DNA of 64,000 nt, from contig CM055870.1 of the NCBI GenBank assembly GCA_029582165.1, positions 9,357,832 through 9,421,831 of the forward strand, in the 5' to 3' direction. Made by a program: the position numbers and the translations under genes. The DNA comes from Portulaca oleracea (taxonomy: Eukaryota > Streptophyta > Magnoliopsida > Caryophyllales > Portulacaceae). Shown one piece after another: positions 1 to 10,164 of the stretch. How positions within the stretch are numbered: the stretch's first letter is position 1; each line of letters opens with the position of its first letter. The notes beneath the pieces were generated by a model. The model saw only the letters and a program-made list of their open reading frames with translations, ran no database searches and had not been told where the DNA came from.

Positions 1-379
1 ACAGTTTGTGTGAAACTTTTAATTGTTTTGCTATCCAATGAGTGTTGTTTCATTTGCAAGGAAAACAGATTATGATTCAGTTGCAAGCCAAACAGTTTGG
101 TCAGTTGTAAGAGTTATGATTGTTTTGCTATCCAATTGTATTGCAAGGCAAACAGTTTGCAAGACATGGTTTGTATTGTTGTTTCATTATGACTTGGTCA
201 GTTGTTGTTTGTAGAGAAGAATATACAACATGACAAATTCTGAATTCAAAATAGACAATTCCCAAATTCTCATTGCCTACATACTTCAAGATAGCTACTT
301 GAAGGTTACAAAACACTTAATTCAGAAACTAATACAACTATTACTACTGCAACTAACAATCTAACAACAACAAGAGTAG
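1..379. repeat. Imperfect direct repeat, no gene
   Basis: This stretch carries an imperfect direct repeat with a unit of about 96 bp. The word TTTTGCTATCCAAT recurs near 29 and 125, and variants of GCAAGNCAAACAGTTTG recur beside it. It lies just downstream of the minus-strand GRF gene and may be part of that gene's 3' flank. The short ORFs here have no recognisable content. I see no gene. Confidence 0.4.
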
Positions 380-927
380 TCACTTAAACAGAGACAGAAC
401 AACAACTACCAAGAATGCTACAATCACAACCAAAGACCCAATCTCCATCCCACACATCACCATAATCCCCATCACTTTTTCCCACAATGCCTTCAGTTCA
501 GCAGCCTTCATCCCTATCACAGACATCTGATCGATCAACCCTGAAATTTTCACCACCAACTCAGCCACTTCCTTCCTCAGTTCACCGACCTCATTCTTGC
601 ACACACTAAGCAACACAATAGCTTCACCAACTTTCTCCTTCAACTGAAGTAAATTAGCAGCAACAGTATCCCTTGCCATGTCTAGCTCAACACTTGGCCC
701 CCCTGCTTCCTCATGTTGTTTACACTACTTGAATCTTCACATGCATCCAACCACCCCAACCATTTTGCACACCTTGGGCACTTTCCGTAGACACGATTTG
801 GGTTGTTATTACTCTTTGATGTCTTCAGAACACCATCCACCCCACACTTACCAACGCACACGAACTTGCCATCCACCCAATTAGCCCTTTTGTTGAACCC
901 TTCCATTCTCTTGTTCTCAATGTTCAT
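380..927 (-). pseudogene. GRF-type zinc finger / coiled coil / membrane anchor protein, frameshifted
   Basis: Two adjoining minus-strand reading frames make one recognisable plant protein type. The upstream frame (927 to 682, 81 codons) has a GRF-like zinc finger: a CxxxC start, TSKSNNNPNRVYGKCP, then CAKWLGWLD. This is the plant pattern in which a cysteine pair, TSxTxxNPGRxFxxCP and a final Cys precede WxD. The downstream frame (679 to 380) has a leucine-rich coiled coil (LKEKVGEAIVLL through ELRKEVAEL) and ends in a hydrophobic helix, VVIVAFLVVVVLSLF, then K and stop, a likely tail anchor. The family normally joins these parts in one small protein of about 150-180 residues. Here they are offset by one base around a G6 run near 697-702, so either the gene is frameshifted or the assembly has an error. 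The cellular role of these proteins is not well established. Confidence 0.6.
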
Positions 928-932
928 ATCAT

Positions 933-1145
933 CTACAAAAAAAAAAACACATTAATACAAATATAAACTCTAAAATCGACAACAAAACAGTTGAACAACA
1001 CCTCATTTTCATATCCAATTGAAGAAACCAAAACCGACAACAAACTCAACAACAAAACCCAAAACCCTAAACCCAATCAATTCATATGAAATCGACAACA
1101 ACAAAATAGAATCTGAAACCCTAATTTTTAAATTGACAGACTTAC
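933..1145 (-). other. Probable 5'-leader intron of the GRF gene
   Basis: On the minus strand a consensus donor (GTAAGT at 1145-1140) and an acceptor with a long T-run (TTTTTTGTAG, ending at 933) bracket 213 bp, and the acceptor ends five bases before the ATG at 927. The inferred leader exon lies upstream of 1145. An intron just before the start codon suggests a normal host gene arrangement before the frameshift. Only splice consensus supports it. Confidence 0.45.
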
Positions 1146-1835
1146 GCACACCGAACACTTTCAATTGAAGGCTCTCGAATTTAAAAACAATTCAACGCTG
1201 ACGAGTTGTTTGTTTTATCGTCGCTCTTCGGCTTGCTCGCTCTCCAGCTCCCAGAATTGATTGACATCAAGTTGTTTGTGTTAACTGGCGAACAGTTTGT
1301 TCCTCAATCTCCAGCTTGCTCTCCCACATATTTTGCTCTCTAATTGCTCCTGAATTTGGTAGTTGGGAGGAGTTAAGTGTATTTGGTTTTAAAGACAAAC
1401 ATTGGAGCCAAAAAAGGGGTATTTTGGTCACTCCATTCGTGTAACTGCTTTTAATGTTGACTCCGGCTATTCTCACCGGATTTTCATAACTTTTGGCCTG
1501 AAAATACCCAACCAGCCAATTTTGACCACAATCTGGTCCCCATCGAGTAAAAAAAAATAATGTGGTCCCCAAATAGTCACTTTTGGGGAATGTATGGCAC
1601 ACCTGAACAATTTTTTGCTCTCTTTTTCTCTCCTTTTTGAATCTGGACGAAATGCAGCCGCTGGACCAATTCTTGGTGTGCATATCTACAGTGGACGTCG
1701 GACGACTCTCTTTCTCTCTCCTTCCTAAATCCCACTGTGAAATTATGTGGGTGGTGGAGAATTTCGGGTGTACATCTGCAGTCTCCATCTAGGTTAACAA
1801 TTGTCTTCCTTTTCTGTGAAGCTATTTATGTTAAT
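1146..1835. other. Intergenic, no supported gene
   Basis: This is the region between two divergently oriented genes. A 173-codon minus ORF covers 1267-1788 but has no domain, no repeat structure and an irregular composition, so I do not call it. The segment probably holds both promoters. Confidence 0.4.
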
Positions 1836-3030
1836 ATGCTTCAAAACCCTAATTGTTTGCCCTAATTTCAAATTCAATCAAATGTTCTGAAGGCCGTCAA
1901 GTGTAGAGATGAAGACTGCGACAATTTGTTGCCGTGGTTGGAGAGAAAAGCTGGAATGGAGATTTCTTATGTGCTTTCGATCGGATTATCAAAATATGGA
2001 AGGTTTTCCTCTTTTCCTGATGATGTATTGGTTCATATATTCAAATTTTCAATTTAAAGTTTGATCGAGTTTCAAGTAATTTCCCCCTCTATAATTATCA
2101 ATTTTCAATTGTATTCTGTAAACTGCATGCATCTTCTTGATCAATGCGATCAATTGTTTTATTGCGACAGGTCTTTGTTTGCATCCAAGAACATAGAAGC
2201 TGGAGATTGCTTGTTGAAAGTTCCTTTTAAAGTGGTACATTGTTGTTGAGAAATTTGTGTTGTCATTTGGAGGGATATGGGAAATGTTAACAATCTTCAT
2301 TGAGAATTCACATTTACTCTACAACAAATATTTCCTAACAATATTTTTCCTGAAATAAAGTCCTTAATTGGCGATGATGATGTCGGGTTTACTGCGAAAC
2401 TTGCTGTTGTCATTCTACATGAGCAGATGAAGGGCCAAGTATAGCTAAATTGTGATTTGGAGCCTTTTTGTTTGAATATTTGGTCACTGATGATGTGTTG
2501 TTTTTCGATATTTTTTGATAGGATTCAGAATGGGCCCCTTGTATCTCCCATCTTCTCAGGCGTAGAGATATGCATAGCACGGTACTTACTCTGTGTGGTT
2601 CTGTATGATTGTACAGGTAGTTTAAGAAATATTTTTGAATATGAGTTTTGTGTTCATGAGACATGCATCCAGGCTCAACTCTGTTGTTTGATGTAATGTC
2701 AGTGCCTTTTAAATTGTTTCCTTAGGCCGGTTCATAACATCTGTATGTTATGCTGTTAGCATGTTCAAAAGCCCAGTCAGATAAGACTCAAGTTTGGTAA
2801 GACTATTGGTGAAGCTACGGTTTGAATTTTTCAAACCTTTGATATGGGATTGAAGCTTAATCTACAAGTTGTGAGACATCTCATTTTTTACACTCATATT
2901 GTTTATTTCATAGAAAGGGGTTGACTTTATTGTCTAACTTGTTTTTGGTGTAGCCACTCGATTGACTGACCTGTGACTTCCTAGGTTGTGTGGTTCAGCC
3001 CTCTGTTTAGTGCTTGGTTTGACAACCCAA

Positions 3031-3046
3031 CCCCCCCCCCCCCCCC
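3031..3046. repeat. Poly-C tract
   Basis: A run of 16 C in the SET-gene intron, 45 bp from the Copia insertion site. It is prone to length error in assembly. Confidence 0.85.
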
Positions 3047-3091
3047 AAAGTTTAAGATTGATCTAACTTTATGATGCTTGGTGATTTTATC

Positions 3092-3288
3092 TGATAAACT
3101 TTGAGAAAGGAAATGAGAGAAAGCTCAGACAGAGCATTTCATTTATTTGTGAATGAATGGAAAATACAGCAGCTATGTGAAGTATTTATACAGCAGAGTA
3201 ATCAGTTATTCCTAGTAACAAACTAATGCTGACTAGGATAACAAACTAACAACCATAACTACTTGTAAATGCATCATATAGCTCAACA
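3092..3288 (-). repeat. Copia 3' LTR
   Basis: 197 bp, identical to the other LTR except for two positions near its outer end (ACTTTGAG versus ACTTTTAG, and ATGGAAAA versus ATGAAAAA). In element orientation it is the 3' LTR, because the purine tract adjoins its right edge at 3289-3300. Confidence 0.95.
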
Positions 3289-3300
3289 TCCCCCCCTCAA
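3289..3300 (-). other. Copia polypurine tract
   Basis: Read on minus, TTGAGGGGGGGA abuts the TGTTGAGC start of the 3' LTR. This is the expected plus-strand primer for reverse transcription. Confidence 0.85.
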
Positions 3301-3722
3301 GGTGAAATTGGGGGAGAATCCACCAATGAAAGCCTTGAACATAAGTGGTGATGTTGTGAATCCCCTAAAGGTTTGGTAAACAGATCAGCCAACTGATTGC
3401 CAGAGGTTACATAATCAGTGACAATGAATCCCTCAAGAACCTTGTCTCGAACATAATGGCAGTCAATTCTTAGGTGCTTGGTTCGCTCATGAAAGACAGG
3501 GTTCTGAGCAATATGCATAGCAGCTTTGTTGTCACAATATAAAGTGATGGGAAGATCAACTGAAACATGAAAATCTGCTAATAGTTGAGATAACCAATCA
3601 AGCTCAGATGCAACAGTGGACATACTCCTGTATTCAGCTTCGGCTGTAGATTTGGCCACTGTCTTTTTGTTTCTTGGTCTTCCAAGAAATGAGAGAAGAG
3701 CCCAAAAACACACAATACCCAC
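3297..3722 (-). pseudogene. Copia pol: RNase H part
   Basis: The frame carries the Copia RNase H end of Pol: KSTAEAEYRSMS, the LYCDNKAAMHIAQNPVFHE block and RTKHLRIDCHYVRDK. These are the usual conserved stretches, with acidic residues for metal binding in AEAEY and CDN. It overlaps the RT frame by 89 bp and is offset by one base. In intact elements RT and RNase H share one frame; here a run of five A where the SWKTKKQK codons end (near 3663) causes the shift. The protein would degrade the RNA strand during cDNA synthesis. The beginning of this ORF (residues 1-15) is just the shifted continuation of the RT frame. Confidence 0.9.
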
Positions 3723-4791
3723 TCAATGATCTGGCACTCATTCTACAAGCTGCCCAATCTGCATCACAATAGGCAGAAAGCTGCAAGTTATTGCTGGAAG
3801 GATAAAAAAGACCCTTGCTGACAGTGCCCTTCAAGTAACCAAGGACATGTAGAGCTGCTTGGTGATGAACATCAGTTGGTTGTTGGAGAAACTGACTAAG
3901 ATGTTGAACAGCATAGGTAATGTCTGGTCGAGTAATTGTCAAATACAATAATCGACCAATAAGCCTTCTGTAAATTTCTGGGTTCTCCAAGGGAGTGCCA
4001 GTGTCCAAAGTTAAGTAAAGACACTTTGGAAGAGGAAACTTGCGTGGTTTGGCTCCTGTCAATCCTACATCCTCCAAGATATCCAATGCATATTTTCTTT
4101 GATTTAAGGTGATGCCAGCAGAAGATCTGGCAACCTCAATTCCTAGGAAATACCTAGCTTCCCCCAAATCCTTGATGGTAAAAGTTGTATGCAAATCACG
4201 TTTGATGCTAACAATGGCCTCTTCATCATCTCCAATCAATAAAAGATCATCTACATAGACAAGAATGAAAACAAACTTGCCATTGTGAGTCTTAGAAAAC
4301 AAAGAATAATCTGATTTGGATTGTCTATACCCTCGACCAACCAAGAACTTGGTTAGTTCTACATTCCATTGACGAGAGGCCTGTTTGAGCCCATACAAAG
4401 ATCTCTCCAATTTGCAAACCTGTCCTGGTAAGGCTTTAGTGTACCCTAAAGGTGGTTGCATATAGACTTCTTCCTCCAGGAAACCATGTAGAAAGGCGTT
4501 ATTCACATCCAATTGGGATAAAGACCACCACCTGGCAGCAGCAAGAGCAAAAAAAACTCTCACAGTGGTTAGCTTAGCAACAGGAGAAAAAGTATGTTTG
4601 TAGTCTTTATCTTTAACCTGCTCAAAACCCCTTATCACCAAACGAGCCTTGTGCCTTTCTACAGAGCCATCTGGTCTAAACTTAGTTTTGTACACCCACT
4701 TGGACGTAAGAGCTTTCTTCCCCTTAGGCAGGGAAGTAATGATCCAAGTGCCATTATGTTCAAGAGCCTCAAGCTCTTTGTCCATGGCCAT
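3634..4791 (-). pseudogene. Copia pol: reverse transcriptase
   Basis: A Copia-type reverse transcriptase (RVT_2) of 385 residues. Visible landmarks are NGTWIITSLPKGKKALTSKW near residue 13, LSQLDVNNAFLHGFLEEEVY (91-110), YGLKQASRQW (133-142) and the catalytic YVDD at 179-182. The frame is the same as that of the upstream gag-pol ORF but is cut off from it by a TAG codon at about 4805-4807, where the family normally has a Lys codon. The C-terminus loses frame at an A-run. It would copy element RNA into cDNA in virus-like particles. With the nonsense codon upstream it can no longer be made as part of the polyprotein. Confidence 0.93.
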
Positions 4792-4809
4792 TACCCACTC
4801 AGGATACTG

Positions 4810-7236
4810 CTAAGCTTGTGCAAAAGAATGAGGTTCAGGGACTTGTAGAACATTGACAAGTGATGCCACATAAGAGGGAGACAAGTGGGAAAATTGATGG
4901 GCATTAAAAATGGGATAAGAATGAGTAGAAAGGCTGTGAGAAGCATTAGTGGCAATTGATTTATGATCATGTCGAACTGTACAATCGAAGTCCTTTAACC
5001 AAGTAGGTGGTACCTTTGCTCTTGTCGACTTCCTAGGTGCAATAATATCAGCAGATGGAGATTGATGAGGAAGAGAAACATCAGAAATAGGGGAAATAGT
5101 ATGAAGATCTGAATGAACAGGTGAATGTATTGGAGAAGGTGAAGCTGAGTGAATATTAGTGGGAGATGATGAATTGGAATTTCTATCAGGTGGGTTTATA
5201 ATAGGTGGAGTCATAGGAGATGAAGATTCTGATTGAGTAGGCAAGACAACAATAGATTCATCATGAAAGGGAAAAGAATGAGGGTCGGGTGGAGGGAAAA
5301 GGGTATCCTGTATAGGAGTATGTATAGTTGATGTAGATTTGAAAGGAAAAATATTTTCTTTAAAAATGACATCTCTGCTGTGAAAGGTCTTTTTTGTTTG
5401 TAAATCATAAACTTTGTATCCTTTAATACCATAAGAGTATCCTAATAAAACGCATTTGATAGCTTTGGGAGCAAATTTGTCTTTTTCAGCAGTTCTATGT
5501 GCAAAGCAAAGACAACCAATGGTTCTCAAATTATCATAAACGGGTGTTTTGTGATAAAGAAGTTCAAAAGGACTTTTCCATTTTAAAAGTGCCATTGGCA
5601 ATTTGTTGATAATATGAGTAGCTGCCAAGATGCATTCTCCCCAAAATTTTGTAGGAAAGCCAGCTTGGAACATGATGGCCCTAGTTGTTTCAACAAGATG
5701 CCTGTGTTTTCTTTCCGCAACCCCATTTTGCTGGGGGGTTTTTACAATAGATCTTTGTAGAAGTATACCTTTTTTATGAAAAAACTCAAGACAAGTAGAA
5801 TTAATAAATTCAGTCCCATTGTCAGTTCTAAATTGAGAAATTTTTGTTTGAAATTGAGTTTTCACCATTTTGTAAAATTGAATGATGGCAGAAGAAACTT
5901 GATCTTTGCTATGTAAAAGCTGAGTCCAAGTACTCCTGGTTTTGTCATCAACTAAGGTAAGAAAATACTTTGATCCATCAATATTTGCTGTCCTATAAGG
6001 TCCCCATAGATCCATATGAATAAGCTGAAAAGGAGATTGAGAAGAAATAGAGCTTTTATCGAAAGGAAGTCTGTGAGATTTAGCTAAAATACAAGTGTCA
6101 CATTGAAGACTTTCTGAATTATGAACATTACAATTTGAAATGTGTTGTAATTTTGACAAAGAAGTATGACCTAGTCTAGAATGTAAGATATCTAAACTAG
6201 GTGAAGTGTCTATTGTCTTGGTAATATTGGAGAAAGCAGGCTTCAAAAGATCAGATTGAGAGATGTCTGCTGCTGTTTTGTCAGAAGAAACAAGAGCAGT
6301 AGTTGGACCTGACTTGGGCAAAGAATTAAGTTTGTACAATCCATGATCCTTGGATGCAACTGCCACAGTTTGCTTAGTTATAAGGTCCTGAAAAATGCAT
6401 TTATCATGAAAGAATATGGCACATAAGGGTTGATCATCAAGAAGTTTTCCAACAGATAACAAATTATACTTGAATTCAGGAACATGTAGGACCTTATTGA
6501 GAATTAAAGAAGGTTGTAAGTGAATTTGTCCAGTCTGAATAACAGATTTCAAGGAACCATCAGGTAGGGTAACTTGGGCTGGTGAGGAAAGAAAGGATGT
6601 TTGAGAAAAAAGATTGGGGTTAAATGTCATGTGATCACTTGCCCCTGTATCTATTATCCAAGAATTCATCTCATGCACAGCACAATTAGTATTAGAGTGA
6701 GAGCCTAAAGTAGTGGATGTACCTGCAAAATGTGGATATGTTGAACCATCTAATGTGCTGTCTCCATTTTGCTTGCTTTTAACCCACTTCATGACCTCTT
6801 GAGCAATCATGGACTGAATCATCCCAGTATCAATTTGTCCAGAATTGCCACCAAAGACTTCTTCCAAAGGATTATCTGCTTGATCTTGGCTGTGAACATT
6901 AGCCTTTGGATTTGAGGTATCTTTAGGACCCTTGTACCAGTCTGGATACCCTACTAACTTGAAGCATTGGTCTATGGTGTGACCTTGTTTCTTGCAGTAG
7001 TTGCAGAATTTAGAAGCCTTCAAATCTTTAGAGTCTTTCCAATCTTTCCTTCCCTTTCCAACTCCTTTCACTGCCAAAGCATTCGAAGCTCCATCTCCTT
7101 CATGAGCATTATAGCCAATTCGAGCTATATTGCCTGCAAATTCTTTGACTCCACCTAATCCATTAGTGACTTGTCTCTGTTTCTCAATTCTCTGGATCAT
7201 AGCATAAGCTTTATTCACGGTGGGTAAGGGATCCAA
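4810..7236 (-). pseudogene. Copia gag-pol: zinc knuckle, protease, integrase
   Basis: 808 residues in one frame. In order: a CCHC zinc knuckle (C78, C81, H86, C91), the aspartic protease signature DTGASDHM (from D196), the GAG-pre-integrase segment with LHSRLGHTSLSKLQ, then the integrase core (HMDLWGPY, FRTDNGTEF, and QQNGVAERKHRHLVE with its Glu), giving a D-D-E arrangement. A Ser/Pro-rich linker follows before RT. The start MDPLPTVNKAYAMI is an internal part of the polyprotein; the true beginning is in the gag ORF at 7856, lost by a shift of frame near 7240. The ORF ends in an internal TAG just before the RT frame. In an active element this polyprotein is cleaved into protease, integrase and RT. 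Confidence 0.93.
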
Positions 7237-7856
7237 TAATAGGATTTGGCTATAGTGTCATATGCACCATTTAAATGCATTAGAAAGTGAACTATTTTTT
7301 TTCTTTCATCCAACTCCATCACTTTCTTGGCAGTAGAACAAGTCACAGTACAAGCACACACAGGTATGTCAGATAGATCATTCAACTCTTCCCATAGTTT
7401 TCTCAATTTGGTGTAATAAACTACCACACTGTCACTCCCTTGAAACAAATCAGAGACTTCTTTCTCTAATTGATACAATAATGGTCCATTACTTTCACCA
7501 AATCTTTCCTTCAATTCAGACCATAATTCCTCAGCAGATTTAACATACATGAATGCATCAGCCAAATCAGACACCATAGCATTCAAAATCCAACTCATCA
7601 CCATACTATCACATCTAATCCATTGATTCAATTTAGGGGAAGTAGCAGCTGGTTTAGTAACCTTACCATCAAGAAAACCAAGCTTTCCTTTGATCCTTAG
7701 AGCCATTGTAATGCTTTTACTCCACCTCTGAAAATTAGCTCCAGAAAGCTTGGTAGTTACCAGCTGCAGGCCTGGATGATCTGAACTGTGTAAATACAGT
7801 GGATCATCATAGCAGTTTGCTTGTTCTGTGGCCATGTTTCTTGGTGGTGTTCCCAA
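7215..7856 (-). pseudogene. Copia gag (UBN2 type)
   Basis: 213 codons beginning MGTPPRNMATEQ. It contains the plant Copia gag signature LYLHSSDHPGLQLVTTKLSG (residues 20-39), then NFQRWSKSI, and the WSELKERFGESNGPLLYQL segment of the UBN2 domain. Gag forms the particle in which reverse transcription takes place. It overlaps the gag-pol ORF by 22 bp in another frame. Its last residues are out-of-frame copies of the LLLDPLPTVNKA stretch, so a small deletion near 7240-7250 shifted the frame. The ATG at 7856 is 88 bp inside the 5' LTR, a usual distance. Confidence 0.9.
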
Positions 7857-7925
7857 CAGGACTTCTCTCCAGGTAGAATTTTCCAGGATTGATGTTGTAG
7901 ATGCAAAACAATCATCAATTTGCTA

Positions 7926-7943
7926 AATCAAGCTCTGATACCA
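7926..7943 (-). other. Copia primer binding site (initiator tRNA-Met)
   Basis: On minus the 18 bases directly after the 5' LTR begin TGGTATCAGAGC, complementary to the 3' end of plant initiator tRNA-Met. This is the usual Copia minus-strand primer. Confidence 0.93.
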
Positions 7944-8140
7944 TGATAAACTTTTAGAAAGGAAATGAGAGAAAGCTCAGACAGAGCATTTCATTTATTT
8001 GTGAATGAATGAAAAATACAGCAGCTATGTGAAGTATTTATACAGCAGAGTAATCAGTTATTCCTAGTAACAAACTAATGCTGACTAGGATAACAAACTA
8101 ACAACCATAACTACTTGTAAATGCATCATATAGCTCAACA
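7944..8140 (-). repeat. Copia 5' LTR
   Basis: 197 bp with TG...CA ends in element orientation, followed outside by the TTATC duplication at 8141-8145. About 99% identical to the 3' LTR. Confidence 0.95.
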
Positions 8141-9120
8141 TTATCACATTTGGTTTTCACTGTTTCTACCCATGTTGCCCTCTCTATTATTCCTTTTTCC
8201 ATGAATTAGAGGGAGTACTTGTTTTCCATGTTGTGATGTGGGGAGCTGGGTAATGAGCCATAACTTCACTGATAAGTAGTCAAATAGCTTATTCCAAAAT
8301 CCAAGCAATTGGCTCTTTCCAAAGTTATGCTCACCTGTTAATTTCAGCCAAATGCTGCCTCCTTGCAATAGGGCTGGTTTTGCAACTTATTTGATGACTT
8401 GTTATTTGCCATCGTGGTGTCGTGCTGCTACTATCAAACTTTATGCTAAAATGGATAATCTGATTCGGATTTCTCATTGTAGATATTCTGGAGTGAAGAG
8501 GAGTTAAAGATGATTCGACAAAGTCCTGTATATCAAGAAACAGTGGATCAACAGGCCCAAATAAGGAAGGACTATTTGGTCATCAAACCAGTAAGGATTT
8601 TCACTTTTCTGAGGTTGTTGATGGATTCACTTGTTTATTATTGGCCTTGTAATTGGCTTAAATGTGGCTAACTGAATTAGGGTTTATAAATTTAGTTTTA
8701 GTAGGATATTGTGATAGGGTTTGTGTCGCACAATCAGAGAAGTATACATGTTGCTGCTACATAGATCCTGAATGAGTTTTTCTGAGTTGTCACTGAATTT
8801 TCTGACTTACACATTACTGAAGGACAATTTGGTGATGTTAAAAGATGTCCTAAAAATGAATGCAGATATAGAGAAAACCAGGAAAAAGTGATATGCTGAT
8901 GCTTTCCAATCATGGTGACACTTCCGGTGATGTTTGACAAATTAAACTTGAGCGACAACTTTCTCTTGTAGAAGTCTCTGTGGATGTTTATCCTGATAGG
9001 TTGGATTAGTTATTAATGTCTTATTTGATGTTCGTTTCGTTCAGGTTCTTGACCACTTTGTTGACACTTTAGTTGTTTCAATATTTGTTCTTCGCATTAT
9101 GCAATTCTCTTTTTTAAGGG

Positions 9121-10075
9121 AATGCTTTAACATTTCATAAACAAAGTCAAATATGGCCTAAATAAATAAATCAAGTGGATAATGGAATTTAGTACCATTT
9201 GCGGATCATGCATATAATATAATTTTTCTAGATAACATAATGAAGAGAATGAGAGTCAATCAAAAGTCTTCCATTATCTACTACATCACAGTTATTGGTA
9301 GGTGCAAATTGTGTTGTAGATTTTGAGTTTTTAGCCACATAGCAAGTGGGGTTGCTACTTGCAACAAGTTAATGTTTCATTAATTGCCTTACTTTTATTC
9401 AATTTAGGAGCAGCTCTGCTTATATAGATTTTCGATGTGACGGGCTACACAATAGACCCTTGAGTTTGTAATTGGTGCTTATAATTCACAGGAGAACTAC
9501 AACTCAGAATATGGAGAATCAATTGCTTGTCAAGATATCAAAGTTACAGGTATATAAGCATATATACCAGCTTTACTATGACATTATAGCAACGCTTCAA
9601 ATTTGTCCTAGCACATTATTTTTACTCATATTATGGAGTACTTATATTCTTGCTTGCTTTTGTCAAATAACCACTATTTTTTTACTCATATTTTATGGAG
9701 TACTTATATGTTAATTAGTTTTCAGTCTCTTAATTTTGAGAAGTAGTTTCAAATTTCTAAAAGTCAGTTTAACACTATCTATCTAAATGTCATTACAATT
9801 CATTCTTTACACTTTGAATTTGTTGCAGGACATCTAAACATGAGCTTTAGTCTTCTTGACAAATGGGGATCAAGTAACAGTTGATCTTTAAATAACACAT
9901 TTCACATTTGTCTTTTCTCAGTTAGAATTTTGTATCGACTCTGTTAACTATGTATTTACATATATTACCCCGGTATTATGTTACTAATGATGATTTTATG
10001 CAAAAGAATGCATTCTCTTAACCCCAAAATTTAGACAAACTATTCAATTCAAAATGTAGTCACTCAATGCTAACT
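9121..10075. other. AT-rich tail of the SET fragment, possible Helitron interior
   Basis: AT-rich sequence without a recognisable gene. A run resembling an exon (about 9491-9550, ending in CAG before GTATAT) cannot be assigned. The stretch ends at a Helitron-like terminus, so at least part of it may be Helitron interior. A possible 5' end reading TCTACTAC after an A is seen at about 9276, but it rests only on that short motif. Confidence 0.3.
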
Positions 10076-10102
10076 GCGCGCAACGCGCGCGCTATTCCAC
10101 TA

Positions 10103-10103
<1 letters not shown>
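10076..10103 (+). mobile_element. Helitron 3' terminus (hairpin plus CTAG, then T)
   Basis: A GC-rich stem (GCGCG at 10076-10080, CGCGC at 10084-10088, loop CAA) is followed 11 bases later by CTAG at 10100-10103, and the next base is T. Helitrons end in CTRR with a small hairpin about 10-12 bases before it, and they insert between A and T. The match is good in all three points and the GC-rich stem stands out in a very AT-rich region. The other end was not identified with confidence. Confidence 0.7.

Positions 10104-10163
<60 letters not shown>
10104..10163. repeat. (TA)n microsatellite
   Basis: About 60 bp of uninterrupted TA directly after the Helitron-like end. Helitrons prefer AT targets, so insertion into or beside an existing TA tract fits. 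Confidence 0.95.

Positions 10164-10164
<1 letters not shown>

Larger units (their letters stand above)
3092..8140 (-). mobile_element. Complete Ty1/Copia retrotransposon, 5,049 bp
   Basis: Two 197-bp LTRs (3092-3288 and 7944-8140) flank a gag-pol region read on minus. The host duplication TTATC is present on both sides (3087-3091 and 8141-8145). On minus each LTR begins TGTTGAGC and ends TTTATCA. The primer site TGGTATCAGAGC matches initiator tRNA-Met, and a purine tract GAGGGGGGGA precedes the 3' LTR. I count two substitutions between the LTRs (about 1%), so the insertion is young. The coding region nevertheless has three lesions: a frameshift near 7240, a TAG at about 4807, and an extra A near 3663. 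Either it moved in trans or it decayed after insertion. It sits in an intron of the SET-domain gene, in the antisense orientation. Confidence 0.96.
1836..9120 (+). pseudogene. SET-domain protein lysine methyltransferase (Rubisco LSMT-like), truncated, Copia in an intron
   Basis: Six exon-like blocks on plus match the N-terminal half of plant SET-domain Rubisco LSMT-like methyltransferases. They are about 1869-2002 (KCRDEDCDNLLPWLERKAG), 2171-2234 (RSLFASKNIEAGDCLLKVP), about 2309-2438 (PEIKSLIGDDDVG), 2522-2581 (DSEWAPCISH, DMHST), 8483-8590 (IFWSEEELKMIRQ, QETVDQQAQIRKDY) and 9045 onward (VLDHF). Blocks 2171-2234, 2522-2581 and 8483-8590 have GT donors and AG acceptors and join in frame; the acceptor of block 3 is not clear. 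The fourth recognisable intron (2582-8482) holds the Copia element. The nearest in-frame ATG (1836) is followed by TAA at 1863-1865. After about 9080 homology stops: the catalytic NHD and tyrosine motifs of SET and the substrate-binding domain are not found. So this is a broken gene or captured fragment. The family acts on Rubisco or aldolase in plastids, but this copy should be inactive. Confidence 0.7.

Noticed and set aside
1267..1788. 173-codon minus ORF
   Set aside because: No domain or family pattern; it spans the shared upstream region of two genes.
9276..10103. Helitron 5' end at TCTACTAC (about 9276)
   Set aside because: Only a short motif after an A; many such sites exist by chance, so I report only the 3' terminus.
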